Translations under genes and position numbers: made by a program
The notes under the pieces: model-generated
What the model was told of the DNA's origin: nothing
Seen by the model: the letters and a program-made list of their open reading frames with translations, nothing else
Database searches by the model: none
In this document: one piece after another, positions 17,390-26,590 of the stretch
Position numbering within the stretch: position 1 is the stretch's first letter
How the letters are laid out: each line of letters starts with the position of its first letter
Origin: Bacteroidota bacterium
Lineage (GTDB): Bacteria; Bacteroidota; Bacteroidia; Palsa-948
Direction of reading: 5' to 3'
Length of the DNA: 33,664 nucleotides
Assembly: GCA_023251675.1 (NCBI GenBank)
Contig: JAHEYJ010000020.1
Span: 1 to 33,664, forward strand

Positions 17390-18688
17390 ATGAAATTCCC
17401 TGCCATTCAAGAACTTTATTCTGTTTTTAAAAAGCATCCGGTAATTACTACGGATAGCAGAAAAATTCCTGATGGATCCGTATTCTTTTCTTTGCGCGGA
17501 GATTCTTTTGATGGAAATCTTTTTTCCGGAGTGGCATTGATCCAAGGCGCCAGCTATTCCGTCATTGACAATGAAGATTATTATAAAGGTGAAAAATTTA
17601 TTCTTGTAAAAGACTGTCTGAAAACCCTTCAAGAACTTGCCGCCCATCACCGTAAACAGCTGAAGGTCCCTTTAATCGCCATTACGGGGAGCAACGGAAA
17701 AACTACGACGAAAGAATTAATTAAATGCATATTATCTAAGAAGTATAAAACACTTGCTACGACAGGTAACCTGAACAATCATATCGGAGTTCCGCTCACC
17801 CTTCTTTCCATTCGTTCTGAAATTGAAATTGCTGTAATTGAAATGGGAGCCAATCATATAGGGGAAATTAAATTCCTTTGTGAAATTGCGCGCCCTGATT
17901 TTGGCCTCATCACCAATATTGGGAAAGCGCACATCGGCGAGTTTGGAAGTTTTGAAAATATTGTAAAGACAAAAGCAGAGCTTTATGATTTTATCAGAGG
18001 TAACCGCGGGAAAATATTTATCAATTCCCAGAATGAATTGCTGATGGCGGAATCCGGAGGAATAGAAAAAATTTCTTATGGGCCTTCGCGAATCGATTTT
18101 TGCAGATGCCAATTTGAAAGTTCGGATCCTTTCCTGAAGATTAAATTTGAAAATGAAATAATTATATCCCGGCTGGCAGGAAAATACAATTTTGAGAACG
18201 CTGCCGCTGCAATTTGTATAGGGAAATATTTCGGAGTGGAATCTAAGAAAATAAAGGAAGCCATTGAGCAATACGAGCCTTCCAATAACCGCTCGCAGAT
18301 AATAAAAACAAAATCAAATACACTTATCCTGGATGCCTATAATGCAAACCCGTCCAGCATGCGGGCCGCCCTTGAAAATTTCCGGGAGATGAAGGGGGAA
18401 CACAAATGGCTGATACTCGGGGATATGCTTGAACTCGGAACATATGAGATAGAAGAACACAAAAATATTCTCCGGTTGATTTCAGAAATGAAAATTAAGA
18501 ATGTGATTCTGGTCGGAGAACGGTTCTCAAAAGCATCCTCCGAACTGAATATGGATTACCGGCTTTTTAAAACTTCAGAAGACCTTGCTGTTTGCCTTAA
18601 ATCAAAATCACCCATAGGCACAAACAATTTAATCCTGGTCAAAGGATCCCGGGGAATAAAATTGGAAAAAGCAACAGAATTCCTTTAA
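17390..18688 (+). CDS. murF: UDP-N-acetylmuramoyl-tripeptide--D-alanyl-D-alanine ligase
   Basis: A 432-residue Mur ligase that adds D-Ala-D-Ala to the UDP-MurNAc-tripeptide, the last cytoplasmic step of peptidoglycan precursor synthesis. N-terminal ITTDSRKIPDGSVFFSLRGDSFDGN binds the UDP-sugar. The ATP loop ITGSNGKTTTKE starts at residue 98, VIEMGANHIGEI is the central-domain motif, and C-terminal ILDAYNANPSSMRAAL is typical of MurF. The ATG at 17390 is preferred over an in-frame TTG at 17381. The stop overlaps the stop of the convergent acyl-CoA dehydrogenase gene by three bases. Transcription probably depends on read-through of the preceding terminator or on a promoter I could not identify. 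Confidence 0.95.
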   Translation: MKFPAIQELYSVFKKHPVITTDSRKIPDGSVFFSLRGDSFDGNLFSGVALIQGASYSVIDNEDYYKGEKFILVKDCLKTLQELAAHHRKQLKVPLIAITGSNGKTTTKELIKCILSKKYKTLATTGNLNNHIGVPLTLLSIRSEIEIAVIEMGANHIGEIKFLCEIARPDFGLITNIGKAHIGEFGSFENIVKTKAELYDFIRGNRGKIFINSQNELLMAESGGIEKISYGPSRIDFCRCQFESSDPFLKIKFENEIIISRLAGKYNFENAAAAICIGKYFGVESKKIKEAIEQYEPSNNRSQIIKTKSNTLILDAYNANPSSMRAALENFREMKGEHKWLILGDMLELGTYEIEEHKNILRLISEMKIKNVILVGERFSKASSELNMDYRLFKTSEDLAVCLKSKSPIGTNNLILVKGSRGIKLEKATEFL

Positions 18689-19824
18689 GCCAGTACCGCT
18701 CGCGAGATCACAATCTTCTGCACTTCCGTAGTTCCTTCGTAGATCTGTGTGATCTTCGCATCGCGCATCAGCCGTTCCACATGGTATTCTTTCACATAAC
18801 CGTAGCCGCCATGGATCTGAACCGCTTCAGTGGTTGTTTCCATTGCCACGCGGGAAGCATACACTTTTGCCATGGCGCTGGCAGTCCCGTAATCCAGATG
18901 ATGATCTTTCATCCAGGCCGCTTTCAGGCAAAGCAAACGGGCCGCTTCTATTTCTGTGGCCATATCGGCAAGTTTGAATTGTATTGCCTGGTGTTCAGAA
19001 ATTAATTTTCCAAAAGCCTTTCTTTCTTTTGAATACGCAAGCGCCAGTTCATAAGCGCCCGAAGCAATGCCCAGTGCCTGGGAGGCAATCCCGATCCTTC
19101 CGCCCGCTAATGTTTTCATGGCAAAAGTGAATCCGAAACCATCTTCGCCGATACGGTTAATCTTTGGCACTTTAACATTGGTGAACATGAGCGAATGTGT
19201 ATCGCTTCCGCGGATACCCATTTTGTCTTCTTTTTTTCCCACCTGGAAACCCGGCATTCCTTTTTCAACGATGAAGCAATTAATCCCTTTATGTTTTTTA
19301 TCCGGATGGGTTTGAGCCATGACCAGGTAAACGGAAGCGGAACCGCCGTTGGTGATCCAGTTCTTTATTCCATTCAATACATAATGATCTCCTTTATCCT
19401 CTGCAGTCGTTCGCTGCGAAGTGGCATCGCTTCCTGCTTCCGGTTCGCTCAGGCAAAAGGCACCGATGATCTCCCCTTTGGCAAGCGGCACCAGGTATTT
19501 TTGTTTCTGTTCTTCGGTTCCGAATTCTTCCAGCCCCCAGCATACGAGCGAATTATTCACGCTCATAACCACTGAACAGGAAGCATCCACTTTTGAAATT
19601 TCTTCCATCGCCAGCACATAGGAAATGCAATCCATTCCACCGCCTCCGTATTTCGGGTCAACCATCATTCCCAGAAAGCCAAGCTGGCCCAGCTGTTTTA
19701 TTTCCGAGGCTGGAAATTTTTGATGAGTATCCCGTTCAATGACACCGGGTTTTAATACTTCCTGTGCGAAATCACGGGCAGCTTGCTGGACCGAAAGGTG
19801 TTCTTCTGAGAATTCGAATTTCAT
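18685..19824 (-). CDS. Acyl-CoA dehydrogenase (short/medium-chain type)
   Basis: A 379-residue FAD enzyme oxidising acyl-CoA to 2-enoyl-CoA. Visible: IGAFCLSEPEAGSDATSQRTTA (FAD/substrate signature), NGIKNWITNGGSASVYLVMA, KERKAFGKLISEHQAIQFKLADM, and C-terminal AVQIHGGYGYVKEYHVERLMRDA. The catalytic base is E363 in TQIYEGTTEVQ, the position used by short- and medium-chain enzymes (butyryl-CoA dehydrogenase type). Length is standard. It is monocistronic as far as can be seen. The exact chain-length preference cannot be read from the sequence. Confidence 0.93.
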   Translation of the reverse strand: MKFEFSEEHLSVQQAARDFAQEVLKPGVIERDTHQKFPASEIKQLGQLGFLGMMVDPKYGGGGMDCISYVLAMEEISKVDASCSVVMSVNNSLVCWGLEEFGTEEQKQKYLVPLAKGEIIGAFCLSEPEAGSDATSQRTTAEDKGDHYVLNGIKNWITNGGSASVYLVMAQTHPDKKHKGINCFIVEKGMPGFQVGKKEDKMGIRGSDTHSLMFTNVKVPKINRIGEDGFGFTFAMKTLAGGRIGIASQALGIASGAYELALAYSKERKAFGKLISEHQAIQFKLADMATEIEAARLLCLKAAWMKDHHLDYGTASAMAKVYASRVAMETTTEAVQIHGGYGYVKEYHVERLMRDAKITQIYEGTTEVQKIVISRAVLA

Positions 19825-19887
19825 AGTTTTTGCAAATAAGGAATGAGTGACGAATATACGAATCTATGCTTTTAGTAATTTAACGTT

Positions 19888-20955
19888 GTGAAAAAATATG
19901 GAGTAATCGGAATTATGTCGGGCACTTCGTTGGATGGGCTGGATATGGCCTATTGCGAATTCGAAAAAGGCCGAAAATGGAAGTATATAATCATATATGC
20001 AGAAACAAAGAAATACAATAAAGTATGGAAAGACAAGCTGGCTGCGGCCTATAAAAAAAAGTACAGCGAAATTACCGGTATTGATGTTGAGTTTGGAAAG
20101 TTCATTGGGAAAGAAGTTTTGAAGTTCATTAACGACAAAAAGATTTCACCGGATTTTATTTCATCACACGGACATACGGTTTTTCACCGCCCTGAAAAAG
20201 GCATAACCGTTCAGATCGGAAAGGGTCAGACCATTTCTTCCATCTGTAAGTTACCTGTCGTATGTGATTTTCGTTCGGGCGATGTGGCGCTGGGAGGGCA
20301 AGGAGCTCCATTGGTTCCACTGGTGGATAAACTTTTGTTCTCTGAATATACCTACTGCCTCAATCTTGGAGGATTTGCTAATCTTTCTTACGATAATTCA
20401 AGAGGAAAAAGAACAGCCTATGATATTTGTCCTGTCAATATGGTTTTGAATGCACTCGCAAATGAACTGGGTAAGGAATTCGACAAGGCGGGCAAGATCG
20501 CAGCAAAAGGGAAGATTGATCATGAACTTTTAAGCCGATTAAATTCCATTCCATTCTATAAATCCAAACCGCCAAAATCACTCGGAAGGGAATGGGTCGA
20601 AAAAAACTTTTTTCCTATTCTGGATAATCATTCAGCATCGGTTCAGGATAAGGCAAGGACCGTTTGCGAACATATAGCAGTTCAAATTGCTTTCGTTGTA
20701 AATACAAAAATATTTTCTGGTCATCCAAGAATTCTTGTAACAGGCGGCGGAGCCTACAATCAATTTCTTATTAAAAGAATTTCTTTTTTATCAAAACCCA
20801 AAATGGTGCTTCCGGATGATCAGACCATCCAATTCAAGGAAGCGATGGCATTTGCATTTCTCGGCATATTAAGAATGAACAACGAGATAAATATTCTAAA
20901 AAGTGTTACGGGGGCAAAGAGAAACAGTTCCGGAGGTAAAATCTATAGGAGTTGA
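19888..20955 (+). CDS. anmK: Anhydro-N-acetylmuramic acid kinase
   Basis: A 355-residue sugar kinase that phosphorylates and opens 1,6-anhydro-MurNAc during peptidoglycan recycling. Visible ATP/sugar motifs: GIMSGTSLDGLDMAYCEF (8-25), ISSHGHTVFHRPEKG, VCDFRSGDVALGGQGAPLVP, LNLGGFANLSY, and C-terminal ILVTGGGAYNQFLIKRI. The start is GTG; no ATG lies nearby, and the N-terminal motif begins within 10 residues. Its stop codon abuts the stop of the convergent small acidic/basic gene with no spacer. The proximity to murF, another peptidoglycan gene, may be incidental. Confidence 0.94.
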   Translation: MKKYGVIGIMSGTSLDGLDMAYCEFEKGRKWKYIIIYAETKKYNKVWKDKLAAAYKKKYSEITGIDVEFGKFIGKEVLKFINDKKISPDFISSHGHTVFHRPEKGITVQIGKGQTISSICKLPVVCDFRSGDVALGGQGAPLVPLVDKLLFSEYTYCLNLGGFANLSYDNSRGKRTAYDICPVNMVLNALANELGKEFDKAGKIAAKGKIDHELLSRLNSIPFYKSKPPKSLGREWVEKNFFPILDNHSASVQDKARTVCEHIAVQIAFVVNTKIFSGHPRILVTGGGAYNQFLIKRISFLSKPKMVLPDDQTIQFKEAMAFAFLGILRMNNEINILKSVTGAKRNSSGGKIYRS

Positions 20956-21240
20956 TCAGAAGCGATCATCTTCGAAGAACTCGTCTTCCTCGTCGTCTTC
21001 TTTATCATCGATCAGCGCATCGTCCAGATTTTCGAGCTTAGGTTCAGTTTCATCAAAAAACTCCTCTTCGCCGGTTTCCTGCTCGTCTTTTTCCTCTGTA
21101 TCTTCCCAATCGTCCCCACCTTTTGTTTTGGATTTCACGGATGAAGCTTTAACAGCTTTCGACTTCTGAGAAACTACTTTTGCAGCTTTCTTCTTTGTTT
21201 TAACGGCGGCCTTCGCCTTTGCTGGTTTTGATTTCTTCAT
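20956..21240 (-). CDS. Small bipolar protein: Lys/Ala-rich half, acidic half
   Basis: A 94-residue protein split sharply by charge. Residues 1-40 are Lys/Ala/Val/Ser-rich, like a histone H1 tail (KAKAAVKTKKKAAKVV). Residues 42-94 are dominated by Glu and Asp with a few Phe (GDDWEDTEEKDEQ, then the end EDDRF). No fold or catalytic motif is visible and it should be largely disordered. A -7-like element lies 50 bases upstream and the start ATG is preceded by AT-rich sequence. Similar Lys-rich/acidic small proteins occur in Bacteroidota, where a nucleoid or RNA role is possible; that is inference. The opposite-strand Ser-rich frame is a shadow. Confidence 0.7.
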   Translation of the reverse strand: MKKSKPAKAKAAVKTKKKAAKVVSQKSKAVKASSVKSKTKGGDDWEDTEEKDEQETGEEEFFDETEPKLENLDDALIDDKEDDEEDEFFEDDRF

Positions 21241-21289
21241 ATATGAAGTTTTTCAAAAAATTAATTCCTCGGTTTCTGGGTTTGTACTA

Positions 21290-21297
21290 CAAAAATA
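21290..21297 (-). promoter_or_regulatory. Candidate -7 element for the bipolar protein gene
   Basis: The minus strand reads TATTTTTG, matching TAnnTTTG, 50 bases before the ATG at 21240. No clear TTTG -33 box at the proper spacing. Confidence 0.35.
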
Positions 21298-21346
21298 AAA
21301 ACTTTTGATATAAATAATATTAGGATATATATTTTTTTCAACGCTA

Positions 21347-23965
21347 TTAATTGGGTGTCAGTACGGAATTGTATAAAGAAGTGAGCTTTTGCTTCTGGTT
21401 CTGGGTTTGAGCCAGCTGCTGTTCAAGGTTCTTCAATTCAGGAGAATTGCTCTGTTTGGATTTAAGTTCAGTAATCTGGCCGGCAATTTTCTGCTCCCTG
21501 TCAGCATACATTTGAGCAAGGTCTTTTATTCCTTTCTGCCCGAAATAGCGCACCCACCGGTTGTCGTCTGTACGGGCTATCTTTTCAAGTATTTTAATGC
21601 CTGCGTTGATGGTATCATCGCTGCATCGTTTCAGAAATTCAGTATAGGTGTTTGCAAAAGATACATTTTCCCAGCCACTCATTCTGGGGGAGAGGTTAAC
21701 AAAAAAGGCGTTGTTTTCATCTGCGCCATGCGCTCCGTATATTTGCGCAACGGCCAGAAGCATTGACAGGCTTTTTTCGGTTTCAAACTTTTTGGCAATG
21801 CGCATGGCTTCCTTCTCGTCTTTTTTTGCAAGCGCAGAAAGAGAAGCGCCTGCAACCGCATACGATTTATCATTTACCGAATTTCTGAAAATTGGAGTGA
21901 AATCTTCTCCTGGATAAAGGGAAGAAAGGTTATCAATGGCAAGCGCGCGAACAGATGATTTTACATCATTCTTAGCAAGATCGATTAAAATATTTTTTGC
22001 TTTGTTTTGATATTCAATTGGAAGTTTCTCAAGAAAGTTAACGGCTCTTTCCCGCAGGTCAGGGTTTTTATCATTCAGTGCGGCAATAATTACATCAGCG
22101 GCTTCAGGCATAGTTGGAAAATTGGCGCATTCTTTCATGGCCTCAAGCCGGTCCTGGAACAGGGGGCAGTTTTTATACTGGAAGACCCGCTCCGGTATGG
22201 ATAATTTCTCCTCCTTGGTGCAAAGGATATTTTTTTCTGCATCCACATTTACAAAATCAGGTTGATGTGAAAAAGAGAATGAAAATTCTTCCCGCTTGGA
22301 ATTCACCCAAACACGCTTGCGTTCTTTTTTTCCATCCGTGTAAAAATCAATGTCGATGGGAAGCCGGAAGACCGGAAATGAATTCAGGTCTTGCTTTTGT
22401 TCGATCCGGACCAGGTATTTTTTTGTGGAATCAATATACGCATGCTGGATAAGTAATTTGGGCTGGCCCTGGGAATAAAACCACTGGTCAAAAAACCAAT
22501 GGAGGTCCTCGCCGGTAACCTGTTCGAAAGCTAACCGCAGGTTATCTGTTTCAACAGATGAGAATTTATTTTGTTCGAGGTATAACTTGATGGCTGTAAA
22601 AAATGCATCGTCTCCCACATATTTGCGGAGCATATGCAGGATCGCGCCTCCTTTATTATAAGAGTGAGAATCAAAAACATCATCCGGGTTATCATAGTAG
22701 TAACGGATAAGATGTTTCGGCGCTTTCTCTGCAGCAGAAAGGTAGCCTTGTACGGATTCCCGTTCGTGCTGGTCGGCCGCATCGCGTCCGTATTTATATT
22801 CTTCCCAAAGGTATTCCCCGTACGTGGCCCACCCTTCATTCAGGGTGATATTTGACCATTGCTCGCAGGTTACATAATCGCCAAACCAATGATGAAAAAG
22901 TTCATGGGAGATCACATCTTCAAAATTGTTGTCCAGCATTTCCCTGTCTGTTTGATTTAAAAATTCCCCGTGCAGCACCGCAGACGCATTTTCCATGGCG
23001 CCAGAAACATAATCGCGCACGACGATCTGAGAAAATTTTTCCCACGGATAAACCACTCCAAGTTTAGTTGAAAAGAATTCAAGCATTTCAGGCGTGTTGC
23101 CGAATATCTGTTTTGCGTAGGGTTCAAATTCGTGTTCAACATAATAGTTTACATCCAGGTTTCTCCATTTATCCTTAACAATAGCAAAATCCCCAACGGT
23201 GATCATTGTGAGATAGGGTGCGGCAGGGACCGATTGTTTCCAGTAATCGGTCCGGCTTCCGTCCGGATTTTTTTTAGAAGAAACAAGCAGCCCGTTTGAA
23301 AGTGTTACAAAGTTCTTGTGCGTTGAATCTACCGTGATGTAAATTTCCTGTGTCATTCGCTCATTGGGTTTATCAAACGTAGGAAACCAGCAGGAGTTTG
23401 ACTCCGGCTCTCCCTGGGTCCAAACCTCTGTTGGTTTGTTTTTTTCTTTTCCGAGCGGATTGATAAAGTAAAGCCCTTTGTCTGAAGTAATGGCTTGCCC
23501 AATATGTGTTTGGAGCTCATTGGGCTTTGCCACGTAATCGACAAAAATTTCTAACGTGTCATTTCGGTTGTATTCTTTATCAAGCGTAATTATAAGTTTG
23601 GCTTTATCATAATTGTAAGTAAGTTTCTTGGGTGATTTAGCAAGAAGAGAAACCTCTTTTATATCAAACCCTTTTGCGTCGAAGGTGATTTCTTTTACCG
23701 GATAGAAATAGGGTTTCAATGTAATTGTCGCTTTTCCGAGGAGGAATTGTTTTTCCCAATCCAAACGCACATCCAGTTTGGTATGTAGTATATCAATCGT
23801 TCTTGTTGCGGAGGACCGGTATTCCATCGGTTCTTGTTTGGCAGAAGTATCAGCCGGATTTTTTTGATAGGGTGTTTGGCTGGTGACCTCTGCTTTACGG
23901 GAGTTCGTACAACTTGATAATAATAATAAGAGTATTGCGGAAAGGAAGAAGCAAACTTTTTTCAT
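21347..23965 (-). CDS. M1 family zinc aminopeptidase, lipoprotein, HEAT-like C-terminus
   Basis: From the ATG at 23965 the protein has 872 residues and a lipoprotein signal (LLLLLSSC, C19). An upstream TTG in frame (23986) is less likely because it would bury the signal. The N-terminal beta domain precedes the exopeptidase motif GAMEN at 322-326. The zinc site is HELFH (H354, E355, H358) with the third ligand E377 in NEGWATYGEYLW, the exact HExxH-x18-E spacing of M1. Residues about 600-830 have helical repeats like HEAT (LRERAVNFLEKL, VRALAIDNLSSL). The C-terminus ends in a Gln/Lys/Leu coiled coil (LEQQLAQTQNQKQKL). It should trim peptides in the periplasm or at the outer membrane. Confidence 0.93.
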   Translation of the reverse strand: MKKVCFFLSAILLLLLSSCTNSRKAEVTSQTPYQKNPADTSAKQEPMEYRSSATRTIDILHTKLDVRLDWEKQFLLGKATITLKPYFYPVKEITFDAKGFDIKEVSLLAKSPKKLTYNYDKAKLIITLDKEYNRNDTLEIFVDYVAKPNELQTHIGQAITSDKGLYFINPLGKEKNKPTEVWTQGEPESNSCWFPTFDKPNERMTQEIYITVDSTHKNFVTLSNGLLVSSKKNPDGSRTDYWKQSVPAAPYLTMITVGDFAIVKDKWRNLDVNYYVEHEFEPYAKQIFGNTPEMLEFFSTKLGVVYPWEKFSQIVVRDYVSGAMENASAVLHGEFLNQTDREMLDNNFEDVISHELFHHWFGDYVTCEQWSNITLNEGWATYGEYLWEEYKYGRDAADQHERESVQGYLSAAEKAPKHLIRYYYDNPDDVFDSHSYNKGGAILHMLRKYVGDDAFFTAIKLYLEQNKFSSVETDNLRLAFEQVTGEDLHWFFDQWFYSQGQPKLLIQHAYIDSTKKYLVRIEQKQDLNSFPVFRLPIDIDFYTDGKKERKRVWVNSKREEFSFSFSHQPDFVNVDAEKNILCTKEEKLSIPERVFQYKNCPLFQDRLEAMKECANFPTMPEAADVIIAALNDKNPDLRERAVNFLEKLPIEYQNKAKNILIDLAKNDVKSSVRALAIDNLSSLYPGEDFTPIFRNSVNDKSYAVAGASLSALAKKDEKEAMRIAKKFETEKSLSMLLAVAQIYGAHGADENNAFFVNLSPRMSGWENVSFANTYTEFLKRCSDDTINAGIKILEKIARTDDNRWVRYFGQKGIKDLAQMYADREQKIAGQITELKSKQSNSPELKNLEQQLAQTQNQKQKLTSLYNSVLTPN

Positions 23966-24031
23966 AAAAGTGGTATAGGAGTACAAAGATGAGGAAAAGT
24001 TAATACTTGAAGAATTTTAAATGAAAAAATA

Positions 24032-26380
24032 TCAGTTCACTTTTAGTATTTTGGTTACAAAAGTTTTGCTACCATCTTCATTGGAGCAAAAAACCAAATA
24101 AACGCCTGAACGCGCATTTTCTCCTTTAAAGTTCTTTCCGTACCAAATGGCCTGGCCGCCGAGCGCTTTTGTCTGGTAAACAAGCCCGCCGCTTATATCG
24201 GTGATTTTTACGTTTGCATTTTCAACCAGTCCTGTTATAGCGATTGGCCCATCGTAGCCGGGCTGTACCGGGTTTGGAAAAACATAAACATCCGTGTAAT
24301 CGGTCAGCCCTTCAGTTGCATCATTTCTATAGGATATGATTCCCTCCACCGTTCCGAAGAACACTTCACCGGTTTTGGGGTTGATTAAAATGGATCTTAT
24401 CTCATTTGATAGAAGGGGGCTGTTATCAACTGTAAAATGTTGGATCTGCGTAGTCCCGTCGCTCGACATTAAATAGACTCCTGAGTTCATCGTACCTATC
24501 CATTTCCGGTTCGCGCCATCAACTGCAATGCTGGTTACCACTTCAGTTTCCAGAAGTAATTGTGTATGGCCGTCTTGCTCAATGTATATTTGTTGTGCTT
24601 CGCATCCGGCAGATGAAAATACCTGGTCAGGGCAGTAAAATACAGCGATCCCTTTATCCGTACCGACCCATATTTCACCGTCTTTATCTTCCGCCAAGCA
24701 TTCGACTTCACTGCTTGGAAGATTTCCTTTTCCTGCTCCGGCAATCAGTTTTTTCTTTTTGTCGTCACCGGTACTCCAGGTTCCGTTTTCATCAAAAACC
24801 AAGATGCCTCCGCCCCGGGGCAGGACCATCCATTTCTGGTTGTACTGGTTAATAATGATTTGCCCGATTGTAGGGGTCGGTATAATCCCTGAGAAATTAA
24901 ATGAATCCCAGCTTCCATCCGCTTTACGGACCACCAGCGGGTTATTAGCATAACAATTGGTCATCCATAAATTTCCATCTTTATCATAGGTCATATCGAA
25001 TACCCCCACCCAATGATTGGGAGCATCGCCGCGTGACTGTAAGCCGCTGTTGGTTTCGTTCCAGAGGTTTGTTAAAACACCGCTCCTTGTTTCAACTAAT
25101 CCCGCTCCCAGCGTGCTTAAATACACATGGTCCTTATCTGCAGGATCGATTGCAACTGAAATAACATCTCGCAACGTATCGGGGTTTGTCAGTTGGGTTA
25201 TGCTGGACCACTCTTCATTTCTGAATTTATACGCTTCTGCGAAATTGTAGGTACCAACCCATAGGTCACTTCTGTCGCCGGGAGCCACCCATAGATCACT
25301 TCCTGACATGAACATAGAATAAACTTTTGAGGCATTGGGCCCATTGGGAGTAAAACCCTGAGCGCCATTCCAAACGCCATAGTTTTTTGAAAGGCCATTT
25401 ATATTATCTGCTATCCAGATCACGTTCGTGTCGCCTGCATCAACAATGACCTGGTGCGGATCCATTACATAACCTCCCGTTTGATAAGATCCGATTATTG
25501 TACTGATTGTGGTTGAAGGGTTAAAAATATTAACGTAACCGGAATAGGCAAGGAGAAGTTTGTTGTTTCCGATCTCGATCTTTTTCAATGGGGAAATGGA
25601 GTCGATAATCAACTTAGACCATAGGGTGCCGTTATATACATAAGTGGTATCCTCACGCCACGCCCCGGTCATGAGATTTTTCGAAAAGTTTGCATATACT
25701 TTTCCGTTATATGAACCTACGGTATTGTAAATGCCTTTAGGAAGTGATGAAAATTTATTCCAGGAGTTGAAATCGGCAAGGTTAGGAGAAGAAAGGGAAG
25801 CGCTGTATACCCCGGAATCGGTTGCTGCGTAAAGATTATTGGCATCAGAAGTAATATCCCGCACATTCATATAGCCGCCATTTACTCCTATGTAATAGGT
25901 TTCCTTTACTTCTCTTTTATCCATGTCTAAAACAACGATCCCAAATCCGCAGGCGAGATAGGCCAGTTCATTTCTGAAGTGGATATTGTTGATCGTTTTT
26001 TTTGCAGTGATCAGGAAACGCTTTATGTCGGATATATTATAAATTGAATTTCCATTTACCAGGTCAATGTTCGCATTTTTATAAGCGATAAGAAGGGTGT
26101 TGTTGTAATAATTATAACGGATCGTATTTACGCCCACATCCGACAATCCGGATATTTTTGAAAGCCGGTCCATTGAATTGTCATATTTTTCGAGCCTGAA
26201 TATTCCGCTTTCGGTTGCGCAAAAAACCATGTCATTATTCTGAGCAACGGAGATGCCCCTTTTATAGGATAGATGATCTCTCCACTGCCCAATGGCGAGT
26301 TGAGCGATGCCATGTTCTCCCATAAAAAACGAAGCAAGTAAGAGGGCAGAGGTGCAGATTTGTTTCAAATGATTCATCAC
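24032..26380 (-). CDS. porZ: Type IX secretion A-LPS delivery protein PorZ
   Basis: A 782-residue exported protein (signal peptide through about residue 26, HGIAQ). IGQWRDHLSYKRGISVAQ and many two-component-regulator-type propeller blades follow (VFCATESGIFRLEKYDN, GEIWVGTDKGIAVF, RKWIGTMNSGVYLM). A type A C-terminal sorting domain ends it: VYVFPNPVQPGYDGPIAI, VKITDISGGLVYQT, ARSGVYLVFCSNEDGS. Two beta propellers plus this domain is the PorZ architecture. Family knowledge: PorZ sits with PorU at the surface and delivers A-LPS to the sortase. ATG at 26380 is followed by a second ATG; either start keeps the signal. It lies 45 bases upstream of the M1 aminopeptidase, probably the same transcript. 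Confidence 0.9.
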   Translation of the reverse strand: MMNHLKQICTSALLLASFFMGEHGIAQLAIGQWRDHLSYKRGISVAQNNDMVFCATESGIFRLEKYDNSMDRLSKISGLSDVGVNTIRYNYYNNTLLIAYKNANIDLVNGNSIYNISDIKRFLITAKKTINNIHFRNELAYLACGFGIVVLDMDKREVKETYYIGVNGGYMNVRDITSDANNLYAATDSGVYSASLSSPNLADFNSWNKFSSLPKGIYNTVGSYNGKVYANFSKNLMTGAWREDTTYVYNGTLWSKLIIDSISPLKKIEIGNNKLLLAYSGYVNIFNPSTTISTIIGSYQTGGYVMDPHQVIVDAGDTNVIWIADNINGLSKNYGVWNGAQGFTPNGPNASKVYSMFMSGSDLWVAPGDRSDLWVGTYNFAEAYKFRNEEWSSITQLTNPDTLRDVISVAIDPADKDHVYLSTLGAGLVETRSGVLTNLWNETNSGLQSRGDAPNHWVGVFDMTYDKDGNLWMTNCYANNPLVVRKADGSWDSFNFSGIIPTPTIGQIIINQYNQKWMVLPRGGGILVFDENGTWSTGDDKKKKLIAGAGKGNLPSSEVECLAEDKDGEIWVGTDKGIAVFYCPDQVFSSAGCEAQQIYIEQDGHTQLLLETEVVTSIAVDGANRKWIGTMNSGVYLMSSDGTTQIQHFTVDNSPLLSNEIRSILINPKTGEVFFGTVEGIISYRNDATEGLTDYTDVYVFPNPVQPGYDGPIAITGLVENANVKITDISGGLVYQTKALGGQAIWYGKNFKGENARSGVYLVFCSNEDGSKTFVTKILKVN

Positions 26381-26395
26381 TTTACGCTAAAGTAG

Positions 26396-26403
26396 CAAAG
26401 TTA
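26396..26403 (-). promoter_or_regulatory. Candidate -7 element for porZ
   Basis: The minus strand reads TAACTTTG, a full TAnnTTTG match 16 bases before the porZ ATG at 26380. No clear -33 box. Confidence 0.4.
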
Positions 26404-26439
26404 ACGAAACGGAAAATCGATATGGATATTGTGTTTTTA

Positions 26440-26470
26440 TCTGGTTGGCGGAACTAAATTCCTATTTTTG
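26440..26470 (+). promoter_or_regulatory. Promoter of the tRNA cluster
   Basis: TCTG (26440-26443, one base off TTTG), a 19-base spacer, then TATTTTTG (26463-26470). Transcription would start about 7 bases on, a few bases before the tRNA-Arg gene. It is divergent from porZ. Confidence 0.55.
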
Positions 26471-26484
26471 CCAGCGGTTATTCA

Positions 26485-26557
26485 GGACCCGTAGTTCAAT
26501 GGATAGAATATCTGGCTTCGGACCAGAGGGTTGGGGGTTCGAGTCCCTCCGGGTTCA
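26485..26557 (+). tRNA. tRNA-Arg, anticodon TCG
   Basis: A full cloverleaf can be drawn. The acceptor GGACCCG pairs with CGGGTTC (one G-T), the D arm is GTTC/GAAT, the anticodon stem TCTGG/CCAGA holds loop CTTCGGA (anticodon 26518-26520), and the T arm is GGGGG-TTCGAGT-CCCTC. The discriminator is A and CCA is not encoded. Confidence 0.95.
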
Positions 26558-26590
26558 CAATCTATCCATTTTTTTTCGGATCTAAAAACA

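Noticed and set aside
20903-21169. Ser-rich frame on the plus strand opposite the bipolar protein
   Set aside because: It mirrors the Glu/Asp and Lys codons of the 94-residue gene and overlaps the end of anmK; it has no features of its own.
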